Positions 45,701 through 54,718 are shown, counted from the first letter of the stretch. The stretch is DNA of 64,000 bases from Listeria ivanovii subsp. londoniensis (GCF_000763495.1 NZ_CP009576.1:1560001-1624000); one strand, 5' to 3'. The notes: generated from the sequence alone by a model not told the origin. Numbers and translations are program-made.

Positions 45701-48700
45701 CCCCTGCGAGACTTAAATCGGTAGCTGGTGTAGTACTTTTCACACCGCCGCGTGGTGGTTCAGAAGCTAGCTTACTCGTACCAGATGCGGTTTCTTTATC
45801 CACTCGGTAAGCGATAGAGTTATAAGCAATTTCACCGTTCCGTGGCGCATCAGTTGGAACAACTCCTTCAAAATGAAGGTCAATTTGGTCGCCTACTTTG
45901 AATTCGGTATTCGGTAATTTGATTCGGAAGCTTTTAACATCCGCCATGTTGGTTGGTGCGGTCATTTGCCACGCTGCACCAGGAACATCTTCTCCATCTG
46001 CATTAAATCGTTCTGGTGTGGTGCTAGTAGAATACTCAACGGTCGCAGTATCACTTTTCTTCCCATTAACGAGCACTTCGATTTCGCTTGTTGGGATGAC
46101 GGAGAACTGCGAACCTCGATCTCCGGTGCCAAGAACATATTGGTCGCCTACATAGGGTAAGATGTCAATAATTTCTAAGTTGTTCATACTTTTGGTTCCG
46201 TTATTTTTAAAATTTAAATTGTAGTCAACTTTTTTGCCAGGAATTGTTGTTGCGGTGGTGGTGCTAACATCAACGAGTTCTTTATTCTCGCTTCCTTTGA
46301 TTTTCATTTTGGTCGTTAAGCTGTTGGAAATACCTACGTTTGCGATCATTGTGGTGGATAAATACTTACTGGTAGTCACTCCAGGTAGTTTAGCTTGGAG
46401 TTCACTGGATAAGGTTTTAGCGCTGAGCCCATTGTTACCTGCACCATTTACGGTCCAGCTAGTATCCGTCATCGAGCCCATTCCAAATTCTACTTTATTT
46501 TCACCACTGTTCACTTTATTTAGCTTAAAGTTTAAATCTATTGCCAACATTTCACATTGATTCAAACCCGGTGACAAACTGGTGTTAGGCGCCTCCCAGT
46601 AAAGCAACGTAGAACCATCTGTTAGAGTTTCTTCACCACTAACATCTGCGGAAGCTTTTGGATAAAGTGTATCTATTCCATTACTTGGTGCGTATGTGTA
46701 GTTTAAGATACTAGCATAAGGCTGTTGAATATAATTTCTTAATAAAGTTACATCCATTCCTTTTGGAACAATAACAAAAATATAGGGATTTTCTAATTTA
46801 TTGGCATAACTCGCCAGACGAACAGATTGGGCAATACTATCCCCATTAAAGAAAATCGAGCTATCAAAATTTTGACCATAATAACTTACACTTGATGGAT
46901 AAAATACAGCACCATTGATTTTAGCTGGACTAGTGGTTTGCTCCACAACCTGAATCGTTTTCTTTAAGGCATTAGTAGTTGCATCCACTGTTTTACTTGT
47001 TTTATCAAAATCGGTATAGGTTATTGATTCTGGTTGTAATACGAATGAGTCACCAGCTTTTATGCCAGTATTTTGAAAACGAAATGTGCCTGGACTATAA
47101 GGAGGTAAGTCACTTGTGCTTACAATACCATCTTTATAGGTAATTCGGTACTTTTCGATTCGTTGCGAAGATTGGTCCACTTTTGTCAAATCCCACCCAC
47201 TTCGAGTATTGGCAGCCATCGCTTTCCATACACCATTTTGATAATACTCTAATTTTTTTATTGAGTTAAGAGAATTATTGTTTGGGATAAAAGAGAGTGG
47301 CTTGAGTCCTTCGGGAACCGGTGCAGTAATTTGTAAGTCATTTACTCCGGACATAGAAGAAGCTACTCTGGGCGTGAATCCCCATTCGATAATATCATTT
47401 TCAGACATATTGGTTTTGGAAACTTGACTATCGACAGTTACAGTGGATTTTGGAGCAAGTGCAGTAGAGCTCACTTTTAAGGTTGTAACTAAAACATCTT
47501 CATCATAGACATTTATAGTTCCTGTATAAACTGTACCTGCTACGGCATTTGCAGGCATGTTAGAAGATACTGCTAGTTGTACTTGGTTATACATATTAGC
47601 ATTAATTGGACCAAACTCTACTACTTGTTTTTCGGATGTATTGCTAATTTGAGTAGGTGCTCCATTAATCGCACTAAGGGAAGACCAATATTCACCGGGT
47701 TTAATGATATTTAAATTAGACATACTAAAGTTAACAATACCTGCACCATTTTCTTTAAGATATTCTAATTTTAAATTTTTAAAGCTCTTATTCCCGCTAC
47801 TCTTTTTAGTAATTACGGGCCAAGTAATATTATACCCCTTTGGCATAAGCGAAAAAGATATGTTTCTATTTGGATAAAAATCCCAACTACCATCCCCAGC
47901 AGTGATGGGTTCATATTCTTTATTCGTATCACTTCCAGCAAACGTGACGCTTACTGTCTTATCGACAGGTACATAGGTATCCCCATTATTGTTTGAAGCA
48001 GAAAGAGTCGCTTTTAAGTCTTTTGTCTTTCCAGGTGATGCATCATAGCTAGCTCGAACGACAACCGGAATATCAAACGGTGCTCCACTTGGAATATTAT
48101 CAACTAGATTAATAGTTAACTTATCTGTAGAAGAGCTATACGTTGCAGATTTTACATTCGGATTAGCCGCTATATTTTTTGGGTAGTTCACCGGTTCTAG
48201 CCCGGAGCCAGTGAAATCAATTACAAGTTTCCCATCTTTTAATGTCGCTGAACCATCAAGAAAATTAATCGAGTAACTGACAGTCATTTGTTCCGTGTAA
48301 TTGCTTAAGGTGGTTTTACTTGCTTCGGCTTGAAGTGAAAGTTTATCAGTAATAGACGAATCAACTATCGGCTCATTTCTCAATAGATTGTTCCCTAATT
48401 TATTATTATCTTTAGGAAGCTCGTTTTCTGATTTTTGGATAACTAAATTTAAACTAGCAGCGATATTTGTGCCTGCTTTTAGTTCTAATTTATAGTTACC
48501 TGCTTTAGAAGCAATCAATAATAGAGATATTTTGTCTCCTGTTCCTGTAATTGTTACCTCATTCTTGGTTTTACCATAATCGATATTTTCAGTGATTTTT
48601 TTTGTATCGAGTTGCAGTTGTTCCGGCAGAACTAATGTGTAGACTTGACCTTTTACAGTGTTTTGGATGATTACTTCATTGTTATTTAGACCTGTATTTT

Positions 48701-48836
48701 CAGAAGACACTTGCATCTCTACGCTATCTTGTTGAGTCTTAGTCTCGGTTGCACTGGCTATAATGAATGTGGGGGCGACCGTTGCTTGTACTAAAATAGC
48801 ACCTGCTAAGACGCCTGAGAAAATTTTTCTAATCAT
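42762..48836 (-). CDS. Very large cell-wall-anchored surface protein with Ig-like repeats
   Basis: The 2024-residue protein has a signal peptide (residues 1-30), about 1000 residues of beta-rich adhesin sequence, an SdrD B-like domain near 1042-1130 (SFIDLNKNGIQDSGENG), a carboxypeptidase-like domain (about 1165-1250), and then about seven Ig-like/DUF5011-type repeats from 1290 to 1950, each ending in variants of TAxDxAGNxxT or TVxVxD. The C-terminus is a sorting signal IPETG (1992-1996), a hydrophobic helix and RRKKAK. The motif has Ile in place of the usual Leu. AAAGGAG precedes ATG 48836. Sortase A anchoring to peptidoglycan and a role in adhesion are inferred. Confidence 0.88.
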   Translation of the reverse strand: MIRKIFSGVLAGAILVQATVAPTFIIASATETKTQQDSVEMQVSSENTGLNNNEVIIQNTVKGQVYTLVLPEQLQLDTKKITENIDYGKTKNEVTITGTGDKISLLLIASKAGNYKLELKAGTNIAASLNLVIQKSENELPKDNNKLGNNLLRNEPIVDSSITDKLSLQAEASKTTLSNYTEQMTVSYSINFLDGSATLKDGKLVIDFTGSGLEPVNYPKNIAANPNVKSATYSSSTDKLTINLVDNIPSGAPFDIPVVVRASYDASPGKTKDLKATLSASNNNGDTYVPVDKTVSVTFAGSDTNKEYEPITAGDGSWDFYPNRNISFSLMPKGYNITWPVITKKSSGNKSFKNLKLEYLKENGAGIVNFSMSNLNIIKPGEYWSSLSAINGAPTQISNTSEKQVVEFGPINANMYNQVQLAVSSNMPANAVAGTVYTGTINVYDEDVLVTTLKVSSTALAPKSTVTVDSQVSKTNMSENDIIEWGFTPRVASSMSGVNDLQITAPVPEGLKPLSFIPNNNSLNSIKKLEYYQNGVWKAMAANTRSGWDLTKVDQSSQRIEKYRITYKDGIVSTSDLPPYSPGTFRFQNTGIKAGDSFVLQPESITYTDFDKTSKTVDATTNALKKTIQVVEQTTSPAKINGAVFYPSSVSYYGQNFDSSIFFNGDSIAQSVRLASYANKLENPYIFVIVPKGMDVTLLRNYIQQPYASILNYTYAPSNGIDTLYPKASADVSGEETLTDGSTLLYWEAPNTSLSPGLNQCEMLAIDLNFKLNKVNSGENKVEFGMGSMTDTSWTVNGAGNNGLSAKTLSSELQAKLPGVTTSKYLSTTMIANVGISNSLTTKMKIKGSENKELVDVSTTTATTIPGKKVDYNLNFKNNGTKSMNNLEIIDILPYVGDQYVLGTGDRGSQFSVIPTSEIEVLVNGKKSDTATVEYSTSTTPERFNADGEDVPGAAWQMTAPTNMADVKSFRIKLPNTEFKVGDQIDLHFEGVVPTDAPRNGEIAYNSIAYRVDKETASGTSKLASEPPRGGVKSTTPATDLSLAGDSFIDLNKNGIQDSGENGLNSVQLDLYKEENGEWKKIDTIYTSPDSANQKNGLFNFAGLSNGTYKIAAHLPNKNADFVTTGNNKVVVDTKDASLGWLTKNDSTEFTIDDLASGNQKVITGIQLPIYMSTPVQGAVIFMNKAGERKITPYGEGYQVSLLDEDGKEVKPTVTTNSKGEFAFRDVVIQSPVNYTLQVTAPSGTKMVYAPQNTAFNRTTGVYALNNLTPGVGNTSEIYITDDGLPTTTIELDRTVSPKAITIDSKDTATEVTNKWTVEDEQGVLVYEGSGKIIRIPNDEGTYTATNTATDEAGNTATAQKTFDMDNTAPVLAINPDASIEVNSTEADINWVKPLTTTANDAHDGAITPTIDYRQVVWNELGTYPVTIQATDASGNESTQTVQVQVVDTIAPTILVTNNTLTYTVEDMRDLTEQDLFKAAGLIGGDNYDLAPGQAPQPNKRPMIFTSDFNTVFDAISTVKKGSYQVQVNLEDSSGNEAIPQTISIIVQDTEAPVITADDVTYHINASKTEADFLQDAHVKVTDNNDDTKDLTVSTDFATQVHFAKPGKYEVTISAIDTAGNESTKKVQVQVEKDKPVISTNKEITYQGKTNVSEAKFLSDIHATVTDELEEDVPVTSNFSQKVNQHKVGSYEVTLNAKDSYGNKVNPVIVYVQIENKVPPTLENVTDQTMEATNQMPALSTVFGIQATDYMTGEALKISYTPDQPIQGNVPGTYTIKVSTKDTVGNTAETTATLTIVDTTAPSFTATKTTKQLEINTKAPNWLTFFGIEASDIVDGKVTKEVQVDAKEVNLAKLGTYHVYFMVTDQAGNAANRLTTTVQVVDTSLPELMVTKDKISYPKGKTVSEIQFLQDIGASATDNNGDVTITTDINKSVNWNQSGTYKVTVTATDSSDNVTKKTIQVTIQGDKSAVVISSGSSNHQNNNDSSKNKKNIPETGDRWNTMLLLTGIILLLIGIWLFRRKKAK

Positions 48837-49000
48837 TTGTTCGCTCCTTTTAGGCTTATATTATTGCATCTAGTTCTATAATATCCTGCTCGCCCCCTTA
48901 TATTTTTGGCTATATTCATAAAAAAACAAGCCATTTCCCCTTTTTATGAAGAATTAGTGAATAATATGAGAAAATTCACTTTATTATTTTGCTAATTTGC

Positions 49001-49042
49001 ATAAAAATAAGCCCTAATCGTGTTTACGACTAGGACTTACAT
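49001..49042 (-). terminator. Leftward terminator after the MucBP protein gene
   Basis: On the minus strand AAGTCCTAGTCGT pairs with ACGATTAGGGCTT, followed by ATTTTTAT. Confidence 0.75.
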
Positions 49043-49049
49043 GAAAAAT

Positions 49050-50525
49050 TTATTTAATTTTTTTTCGGGCAGTAATCATGTAACCCGCACCTATTATTAA
49101 TGCGATTCCAATAATTAAAGGAGTATTACTACTTGTATCCCCTGTTTTTGGAAGCGAATTTGGCATTTTTGTTAGACTTTGACTTGTAGCAAGATTCGCT
49201 TTTTCCGTGCTCTTGCTCGCAATTTCAGTTAATTTTAAAGGTTCCCTTGGAATTATTTTTGCATTATCTTTGTTCTTAGTATACACATACAATACATCTT
49301 GTGCGCTAGTGGTAAATGTTCCAATTTTATTGGTAGGTTGTTTAGTTAATGTGTAACCAACAAAAGAGTTTGCTTCTGTTTCAAAAATTTCTCCAACATT
49401 TCCTTTTAAAATAATCGAATCAGAAAGGACATTTCCATTTGTATCTTCATAGGATACCGTTACATCTTCTGCAACAATTGGTTTCGTTTTCTCATAAATA
49501 TAGTGAACGGATTGTGCTTCCGTCGTAAATGTTCCGGTGCTATTAGCGGGTTTCTTTGTTAGTGTATAGCCAACAAAAGATTTTGCTTCTGTTTCATATG
49601 ATGTACCTAAATTACCAGTTAAAATGATTGGTCCCATTAAAGTCTTACCATCAGTAGCCTGATAAGTTACTGTTATATCTTGAGCAATAGCTGGTGGAGT
49701 AACTTTTTTATATTTGTAAATGACTGTTTGTGCGTCTGCAGAAAAGATTCCAGATTGGTTGGATGGCGTTTCAGCAAGTTCGTATCCATCAATCGTTTTA
49801 GCAGCTGCTTGATAAGAAGCTCCGATGTCTCCAGTGAGGGTTTCTGATTGGGCAATTGCTTGATTGGTTGCTTCATCAATATACTGAACAGTAACATTTT
49901 TACCTATAGATGGAGCTATTTCGTACACATAATTCACTTCTGTTACTTCCGTATTCGTTGTAAATGTCCCAGTTGCGTTATTGGGAGTTATTTTTAGCTG
50001 ATAGCCATCAATTGCTTTTGGTGTGGTGGTATAACTTTCACCGATTTTACCTATTAGTGTATCAGAATTAGTTAATGGTTGACTAGCTTCATCTAGATAA
50101 TTAACTTGAATCTCAGCTTTTTCAATAGGTGTAAATGGTCCCGCCATTTTGTAAGATTCTTGTCCAGGGTAAGCAACTGGATCTAATACGTTTCCTGTAA
50201 TAGCAAAATAATTTAATGTGTCTCCTGCTTCAAGCGTTTTTGGTAACTTAAGACGGAAGTAAGTGTCGTTTTCAACCGTATAATCAAACACGTTGTATTG
50301 TTTATTGTTTAAAAAGACAAATGCTCCATTACCAGGATAATGCATGGGAACTTCTTGTTGTAATGTTCCGGTTATATAGTCATCGCCAATATAAAGTTGA
50401 TCAACTTGTGGTGCAGGGATATTCAACATTAATGGATCCGCTTTGGCAGTATAAGGGGCTAAAGTCATACTCACGATGGAAAATAATAAAAGAAATGATA
50501 TATATAGTTTTCTTCGCTGTCTCAT
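49050..50525 (-). CDS. LPXTG cell-wall protein with four MucBP repeats
   Basis: The 491-residue protein has a signal peptide (about 1-29), a globular N-terminal region (30-140), and four MucBP-type repeats of about 65 residues, beginning near AEIQVNYLD, KNVTVQYID, QDITVTYQ and EDVTVSYED. A linker and the sorting signal LPKTG (458-462) with a hydrophobic helix and ARKKIK follow. MucBP domains bind mucin in some lactobacilli and Listeria. AGGAGGT precedes ATG 50525. The upstream 160 bases are followed by an insertion sequence, so its promoter must lie within that short stretch or in the element. Confidence 0.9.
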   Translation of the reverse strand: MRQRRKLYISFLLLFSIVSMTLAPYTAKADPLMLNIPAPQVDQLYIGDDYITGTLQQEVPMHYPGNGAFVFLNNKQYNVFDYTVENDTYFRLKLPKTLEAGDTLNYFAITGNVLDPVAYPGQESYKMAGPFTPIEKAEIQVNYLDEASQPLTNSDTLIGKIGESYTTTPKAIDGYQLKITPNNATGTFTTNTEVTEVNYVYEIAPSIGKNVTVQYIDEATNQAIAQSETLTGDIGASYQAAAKTIDGYELAETPSNQSGIFSADAQTVIYKYKKVTPPAIAQDITVTYQATDGKTLMGPIILTGNLGTSYETEAKSFVGYTLTKKPANSTGTFTTEAQSVHYIYEKTKPIVAEDVTVSYEDTNGNVLSDSIILKGNVGEIFETEANSFVGYTLTKQPTNKIGTFTTSAQDVLYVYTKNKDNAKIIPREPLKLTEIASKSTEKANLATSQSLTKMPNSLPKTGDTSSNTPLIIGIALIIGAGYMITARKKIK

Positions 50526-50684
50526 TAAAGACCTCCTGTTTCTCTGAATATACTATATTCTAGCACTAAAAAGATTCAGTATTGAGGCTAATAGACACTT
50601 TTCATAATATTGACACATAAATATTCACACTTTAGACACAAATGAACAGTGGGAATAAAAAAACTAATGCAAGGAATTCTTGAC
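50526..50684. other. Short upstream region of the MucBP gene, up to the insertion sequence
   Basis: It contains a probable leftward -10 (TATAGT near 50550) and three copies of the motif TRGACAC/TTGACAC at 50592-50598, 50610-50616 and 50633-50639. The repeats may be binding sites; this is pattern only. Confidence 0.35.
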
Positions 50685-50696
50685 TGTAGTGCGCCC

Positions 50697-50726
50697 CCAA
50701 AGTTAGACCAAAAAATCTAACTTTGG
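50697..50726 (+). promoter_or_regulatory. Hairpin covering the orfA ribosome site
   Basis: CCAAAGTTAGA (50697-50707) is exactly complementary to TCTAACTTTGG (50716-50726). The right arm contains the first two bases of GGAGG (50725-50729), the ribosome site of orfA. A transcript entering from outside would fold it and hide the site, a known way for IS elements to avoid activation by neighbouring promoters. Confidence 0.6.
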
Positions 50727-50739
50727 AGGCGTATTTTAA

Positions 50740-51294
50740 TTGGCTAAATATGATGATGGATTCAAGAGAAAAGTAGTGGAAGCTTACCAAAACAGCGAAG
50801 GTGGTTATGGCACACTCGCTCAGCGCTTTGGTATATCACATTTTTCTCTGGTTAGAAAATGGGTGAAGATTGTAGAGAAACGGGGGTTTGAAGCATTACA
50901 AAGGCGAAGAACGAAACAACATTACACTTCCCAATTCAAGCAAAATGTCCTACACTATTACTTAAATAGCGGTGACTCTTACCTGGATGTTGCCTTGCAG
51001 TATGGTTTGCCTTCAGGGGATTTACTTCAAAGTTGGCATCAAAAATTTCTGCGAGAAGGCATCGAAGGTCTTTCACCAAAACAGAAAGGACGACCTTCGA
51101 TGTCCAAGAAAAAGAAACAAATTCAGCCCAAGAAACCCATGACACGGGAACTAGCATTAGAACGAGAAAACGAATTATTACGTGCAGAACTTGCTTTTAT
51201 AAAAAAGCTCCGCGCTTTAGGAATGGATGTCCCAGAACGACTCAAGAACGAGATGCCCGAATCATCCACGAACTCCGAAGTGAGTTCCGATTAA
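50740..51294 (+). CDS. IS3-family OrfA (DNA-binding part of transposase)
   Basis: The 184-residue protein has two helix-turn-helix units (about 6-50 and 60-105) and a leucine-zipper-like helix near ELALERENELLRAELAFIKK (about 135-155). The start is TTG 50740 with GGAGG upstream. At 51201-51207 the codons AAA AAG form an A AAA AAG slippery heptamer in the correct phase, letting some ribosomes shift -1 into orfB and make the full OrfAB transposase. Confidence 0.9.
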   Translation: MAKYDDGFKRKVVEAYQNSEGGYGTLAQRFGISHFSLVRKWVKIVEKRGFEALQRRRTKQHYTSQFKQNVLHYYLNSGDSYLDVALQYGLPSGDLLQSWHQKFLREGIEGLSPKQKGRPSMSKKKKQIQPKKPMTRELALERENELLRAELAFIKKLRALGMDVPERLKNEMPESSTNSEVSSD

Positions 51295-52133
51295 CGATTC
51301 TTCTACAAGCCACAAAATTTCCTAAAGCGACCTACATGTATTGGCAAAAACGATTAGAACAGAAAAATCCAAATGCATCATTAGAGAAAAAGATTCAAGA
51401 AATTTTTGATGAGCATCACGGAAACTATGGCTATCGCCGGATTCAACTAGCGTTGAAGGCACAAGGAATAAAGGTCAATCAGAAAAAAGTTCGACGAATT
51501 ATGGGTAAACTTGGGCTAAAAGGATCCAAGTTTATTCGGAAATCTCGCAGATATAATTCTTACAAAGGAACTATTGGACGAGTGGCAAAAAACCGTATTC
51601 GTCGACGTTTTTATACATCCATTCCTCATCAAAAAGTGACCACGGATACATCGGAATTCAAATATTACGAGCGTGATAAAAACAAGCAGCTAGTTATCAA
51701 AAAATTGTATTTAGATCCTTTCCTTGATATGTTTAACGGAGAAATTTTATCGTATCGAATTTCTGAGCGTCCCAACGCTAAAGCCATTATGGATGCCCAA
51801 AAAGAAGCGATGGACCGTACCGATGATTGCCCCTATCGTCGTACGTTCCACTCTGACCAAGGATGGGCTTACCAAATGAAAGCATACAAAAAGCAGTTAA
51901 CCAAGCAAAACATCTTTCAAAGTATGTCACGAAAAGGGAATTGTTTTGACAATTCTCCGATGGAGAATTTCTTTGGACTGTTAAAGCAAGAAATGTATTA
52001 CGGGGTAATTTATGCCAGCTTTAAACAGTTGAAGCAAGCAATAGAAGATTGGATACATTACTACAATCATCATCGAATTAAAACGAAACTTGGTTGTAGT
52101 CCTATTCAGTACCGCGAACAGATGACCGCATAA
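51207..52133 (+). CDS. IS3-family OrfB (catalytic part of transposase)
   Basis: This is the integrase-type DDE domain of an IS3 transposase, reached by -1 frameshift from orfA. It has the HTH_21-like stretch IFDEHHGNYGYRRI, the first Asp in TTDTSEF, the second in FHSDQGW and the Glu in NSPMENFFGLLKQE, so the active site is complete. The same frame is open back to about 51033, but the protein similarity begins near the slip site. The C-terminus HYYNHHRIKTKLGCSPIQYR is typical. No damage is seen. Confidence 0.9.
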   Translation, partial: APRFRNGCPRTTQERDARIIHELRSEFRLTILLQATKFPKATYMYWQKRLEQKNPNASLEKKIQEIFDEHHGNYGYRRIQLALKAQGIKVNQKKVRRIMGKLGLKGSKFIRKSRRYNSYKGTIGRVAKNRIRRRFYTSIPHQKVTTDTSEFKYYERDKNKQLVIKKLYLDPFLDMFNGEILSYRISERPNAKAIMDAQKEAMDRTDDCPYRRTFHSDQGWAYQMKAYKKQLTKQNIFQSMSRKGNCFDNSPMENFFGLLKQEMYYGVIYASFKQLKQAIEDWIHYYNHHRIKTKLGCSPIQYREQMTA

Positions 52134-52220
52134 AAAATACCAACCAGATTTCTCTGGTCGGCATTTGGTCTAACTTTTGGGTCTCACTACAGACATTAGC
52201 TTCGCAATGTATTTTTTATT

Positions 52221-53390
52221 TTATGCTTTTTCAACCACTATCGCAATTCCTATTCCACCACCGATACACAAAGAGGCTAGACCAGTTTGTTTGTTTTCAT
52301 GTTTTAATTCATTTAATAATGAAACGACAATGCGTGCTCCAGAAGCGCCAATTGGGTGCCCTAATGCAATAGCACCGCCATAAATATTTAATTTATTTTC
52401 TGGAATTTCAAGGTCTCTAGCAACAGCAACCGATTGAGAAGCAAATGCCTCATTAAGATGGAATAAATCTATGTCATTAATCGAGTAACCGCCTTTGGTT
52501 AAAGCTTCATTAACAGCGTAGTATGGCGCATATCCCATAATTGCAGGATCAACACCGACTTCTGATGTAACCTTAATTGTTGCTAAATAAGGAATATTTT
52601 CTGCTATAGCTTTTTCTTTAGACATTAAAATAATGGCAGAAGCACCATCGTTAATACCAGATGCGTTCCCTGCTGTTACCGTTCCCCCTTCTTTGAAAGC
52701 GCTTTTTAGTGTAGCAAGCTTTTCTAAAGTCGAATTAGCGCGAATGGTTTCATCTTTTTGGAAAAAAGCTCCATCTGTAAGTTGCACTGGAATAATTTCA
52801 TCTTCAAAAAGATTTTTTTCTTGTGCTTTCGCTGCTTTCATTTGCGAATTATGTGCGAAGGCATCTTGTTCTTCACGCGACACAACAAATTTTTCTGCAA
52901 CGTTTTCAGCGGTAATTCCCATATGGTATTCGCCAAATACATCGGTTAAACCATCGATTAACATACTATTCTTTAGGTTTTTTGGATTAAACGCTTCATC
53001 TTTTAATTCAGGATTAAGTAATAATGGTGCTTGGGACATATTTTCAGTCCCTCCTACTACAACAATATCTGCTTCTCCTAGTTGGATTGCTTGTCTACCG
53101 AACATAATGGACTTTAAACCAGATCCACAAACTTCATTAATGGTTACACCAGGAACTTGATAAGGAATTCCTGCATTAATAGCGATTTGTCGAGCTACAT
53201 TCTGGCCAAGACCAGCTTGTAGCACATTACCAAAAATAACTTGATCTACTTTTTCAGGCGCAATATTAGTTCTTTCTAAAAGTCCTTTTACAACAGTTGT
53301 TCCTAATTCTACTGCACTTACATCTTTCAAACTTCCACCAAATTTTCCAATTGGTGTTCGAGCGGCATCTATTATAACTACTTCGTTCAT
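52221..53390 (-). CDS. Acetyl-CoA acetyltransferase (thiolase)
   Basis: This enzyme condenses two acetyl-CoA to acetoacetyl-CoA, the first step of the mevalonate route. The 389-residue protein shows the thiolase cysteine in NEVCGSGLKS (about residue 84-93), the GHPIGASG histidine motif and the C-terminal CIGGGIGIA motif with the second cysteine. AAAGGAG precedes ATG 53390. It is divergent from mvaS, which uses its product. The insertion sequence ends only 29 bases after its stop codon, so it may have lost its original terminator. Confidence 0.94.
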   Translation of the reverse strand: MNEVVIIDAARTPIGKFGGSLKDVSAVELGTTVVKGLLERTNIAPEKVDQVIFGNVLQAGLGQNVARQIAINAGIPYQVPGVTINEVCGSGLKSIMFGRQAIQLGEADIVVVGGTENMSQAPLLLNPELKDEAFNPKNLKNSMLIDGLTDVFGEYHMGITAENVAEKFVVSREEQDAFAHNSQMKAAKAQEKNLFEDEIIPVQLTDGAFFQKDETIRANSTLEKLATLKSAFKEGGTVTAGNASGINDGASAIILMSKEKAIAENIPYLATIKVTSEVGVDPAIMGYAPYYAVNEALTKGGYSINDIDLFHLNEAFASQSVAVARDLEIPENKLNIYGGAIALGHPIGASGARIVVSLLNELKHENKQTGLASLCIGGGIGIAIVVEKA

Positions 53391-53544
53391 AGCAAACTCC
53401 TTTAAATGTAATAATGTATTAATTATTATATCATGAAACTTATTAAAAACTCACTAGATTAAGACCGATGTATTGTATTTTCCTTCTTTTTCTACTAAAA
53501 TTAAAGTAATCACAAATAAAATATAAAGGACTTGAGACGAATAT

Positions 53545-54711
53545 ATGAAAATTGGAATTGATAAAATAGGTTTTTATACTCCTGCGTTTTATGTTGATAT
53601 GGTAGAACTTGCTGAAGCTAGAAATATTGATCCTAATAAATTTACGATTGGAATAGGTCAAGATAAAATGGCTTTTGCTCCTATCACCCAAGATTCAGTT
53701 ACAATGGGTGCAAATGCAGCGAGACAAATTTTAGATGATGATGATTTGAAAACGATTGACTTAGTGATTTTAGCAACAGAATCGGGAATTGATGAGTCAA
53801 AAGCAGGTGCTGTTTATATTCATCGCTTACTTGGAATTCAACCCTTTTCACGTGCAATTGAAATAAAAGAAGCTTGCTACGGGGCAACTGCTGGGATTCA
53901 TCTAGCCAAAGATTATGTAGCAAAACATCCTGAGAGCAAAGTACTCGTCATCGGCTCTGATATCGCTCGTTATGGTCTAGCTACTGCCGGTGAAGCAACA
54001 CAAGGGGCTGGAGCAGTTGCAATGCTTATTTCAGCTAATCCACGCTGCATTACTCTTCAAGATGACAATGTATTTTATACGGAAGATATCATGGATTTCT
54101 GGCGTCCTGTTTATTCGGAATATGCCTGTGTGGAAGGTAAATATTCGACAGAACAATATATTCACTTCTTTGAGACAATTTGGAGTAGATATACCGAGAA
54201 ATTCAATCAAAAATTAGAAGACTTTGCAGCTATTTGTTTCCATTTACCATATACAAAAATGGGCAAAAAAGCACTCGACTTAATTATTGAAACGGCACCA
54301 GCAGAAGTGCAAGAAAAATTACTGGAAAATTATCGACTAAGTACGCTTTATAGCAGAAATATCGGTAATATTTATACTGGATCTTTATACTTAAGTTTTA
54401 TCTCGTTATTAGACCACCAAGATAATTTACAAGAAAATGATAAAATTGGCTTCTTCAGTTATGGTTCAGGTGCTGTTGGTGAATTTTTTCACGGGAGTTT
54501 ACAACCAGGCTTTAAAAAACAAATCCAAAGAAATCAACATGCAGAATTACTAAAAAATCGCACCAAATTATCTGTAACAGATTATGAAACTAAATTTAAA
54601 CAACAATTACCAAAAGATGGCTCTACGCTCGAAATCAATCCAACAAGTGACCCAGCCGAAATAATCTTAACTGGGATTCAAGGCCATAAGCGGCAATACA
54701 TTAGAAAATAA
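53545..54711 (+). CDS. mvaS: Hydroxymethylglutaryl-CoA synthase
   Basis: MvaS condenses acetoacetyl-CoA with acetyl-CoA to HMG-CoA. The 388-residue protein has the catalytic cysteine in KEACYGATAG (about residue 109-118), the glutamate region near GIGQDKMAF (about 37-45), and the histidine in FHLPYTKMG (about 232-240). The size matches bacterial MvaS. The divergent thiolase gene supplies its substrate. The ribosome site (AAAGGA, about 13 bases away) is weak. Confidence 0.95.
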   Translation: MKIGIDKIGFYTPAFYVDMVELAEARNIDPNKFTIGIGQDKMAFAPITQDSVTMGANAARQILDDDDLKTIDLVILATESGIDESKAGAVYIHRLLGIQPFSRAIEIKEACYGATAGIHLAKDYVAKHPESKVLVIGSDIARYGLATAGEATQGAGAVAMLISANPRCITLQDDNVFYTEDIMDFWRPVYSEYACVEGKYSTEQYIHFFETIWSRYTEKFNQKLEDFAAICFHLPYTKMGKKALDLIIETAPAEVQEKLLENYRLSTLYSRNIGNIYTGSLYLSFISLLDHQDNLQENDKIGFFSYGSGAVGEFFHGSLQPGFKKQIQRNQHAELLKNRTKLSVTDYETKFKQQLPKDGSTLEINPTSDPAEIILTGIQGHKRQYIRK

Positions 54712-54718
54712 TAGAAAT

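Larger units (their letters stand above)
50685..52191 (+). mobile_element. Complete IS3-family insertion sequence (1507 bp)
   Basis: The ends are 25-bp inverted repeats (50685-50709 and 52167-52191) matching at 22 of 25 positions, starting TGTAGTG. The flanks show a 3-bp target duplication GAC (50682-50684 and 52192-52194). Inside are orfA and orfB in a -1 frame relation with an A6G slippery site. It lies between the MucBP gene and the thiolase gene and appears intact and recent. Confidence 0.92.

Noticed and set aside
42843..50525. CRISPR-like repetition in the surface-protein genes
   Set aside because: The repeats are in-frame protein domain repeats (Ig-like and MucBP), diverged and without spacer structure.
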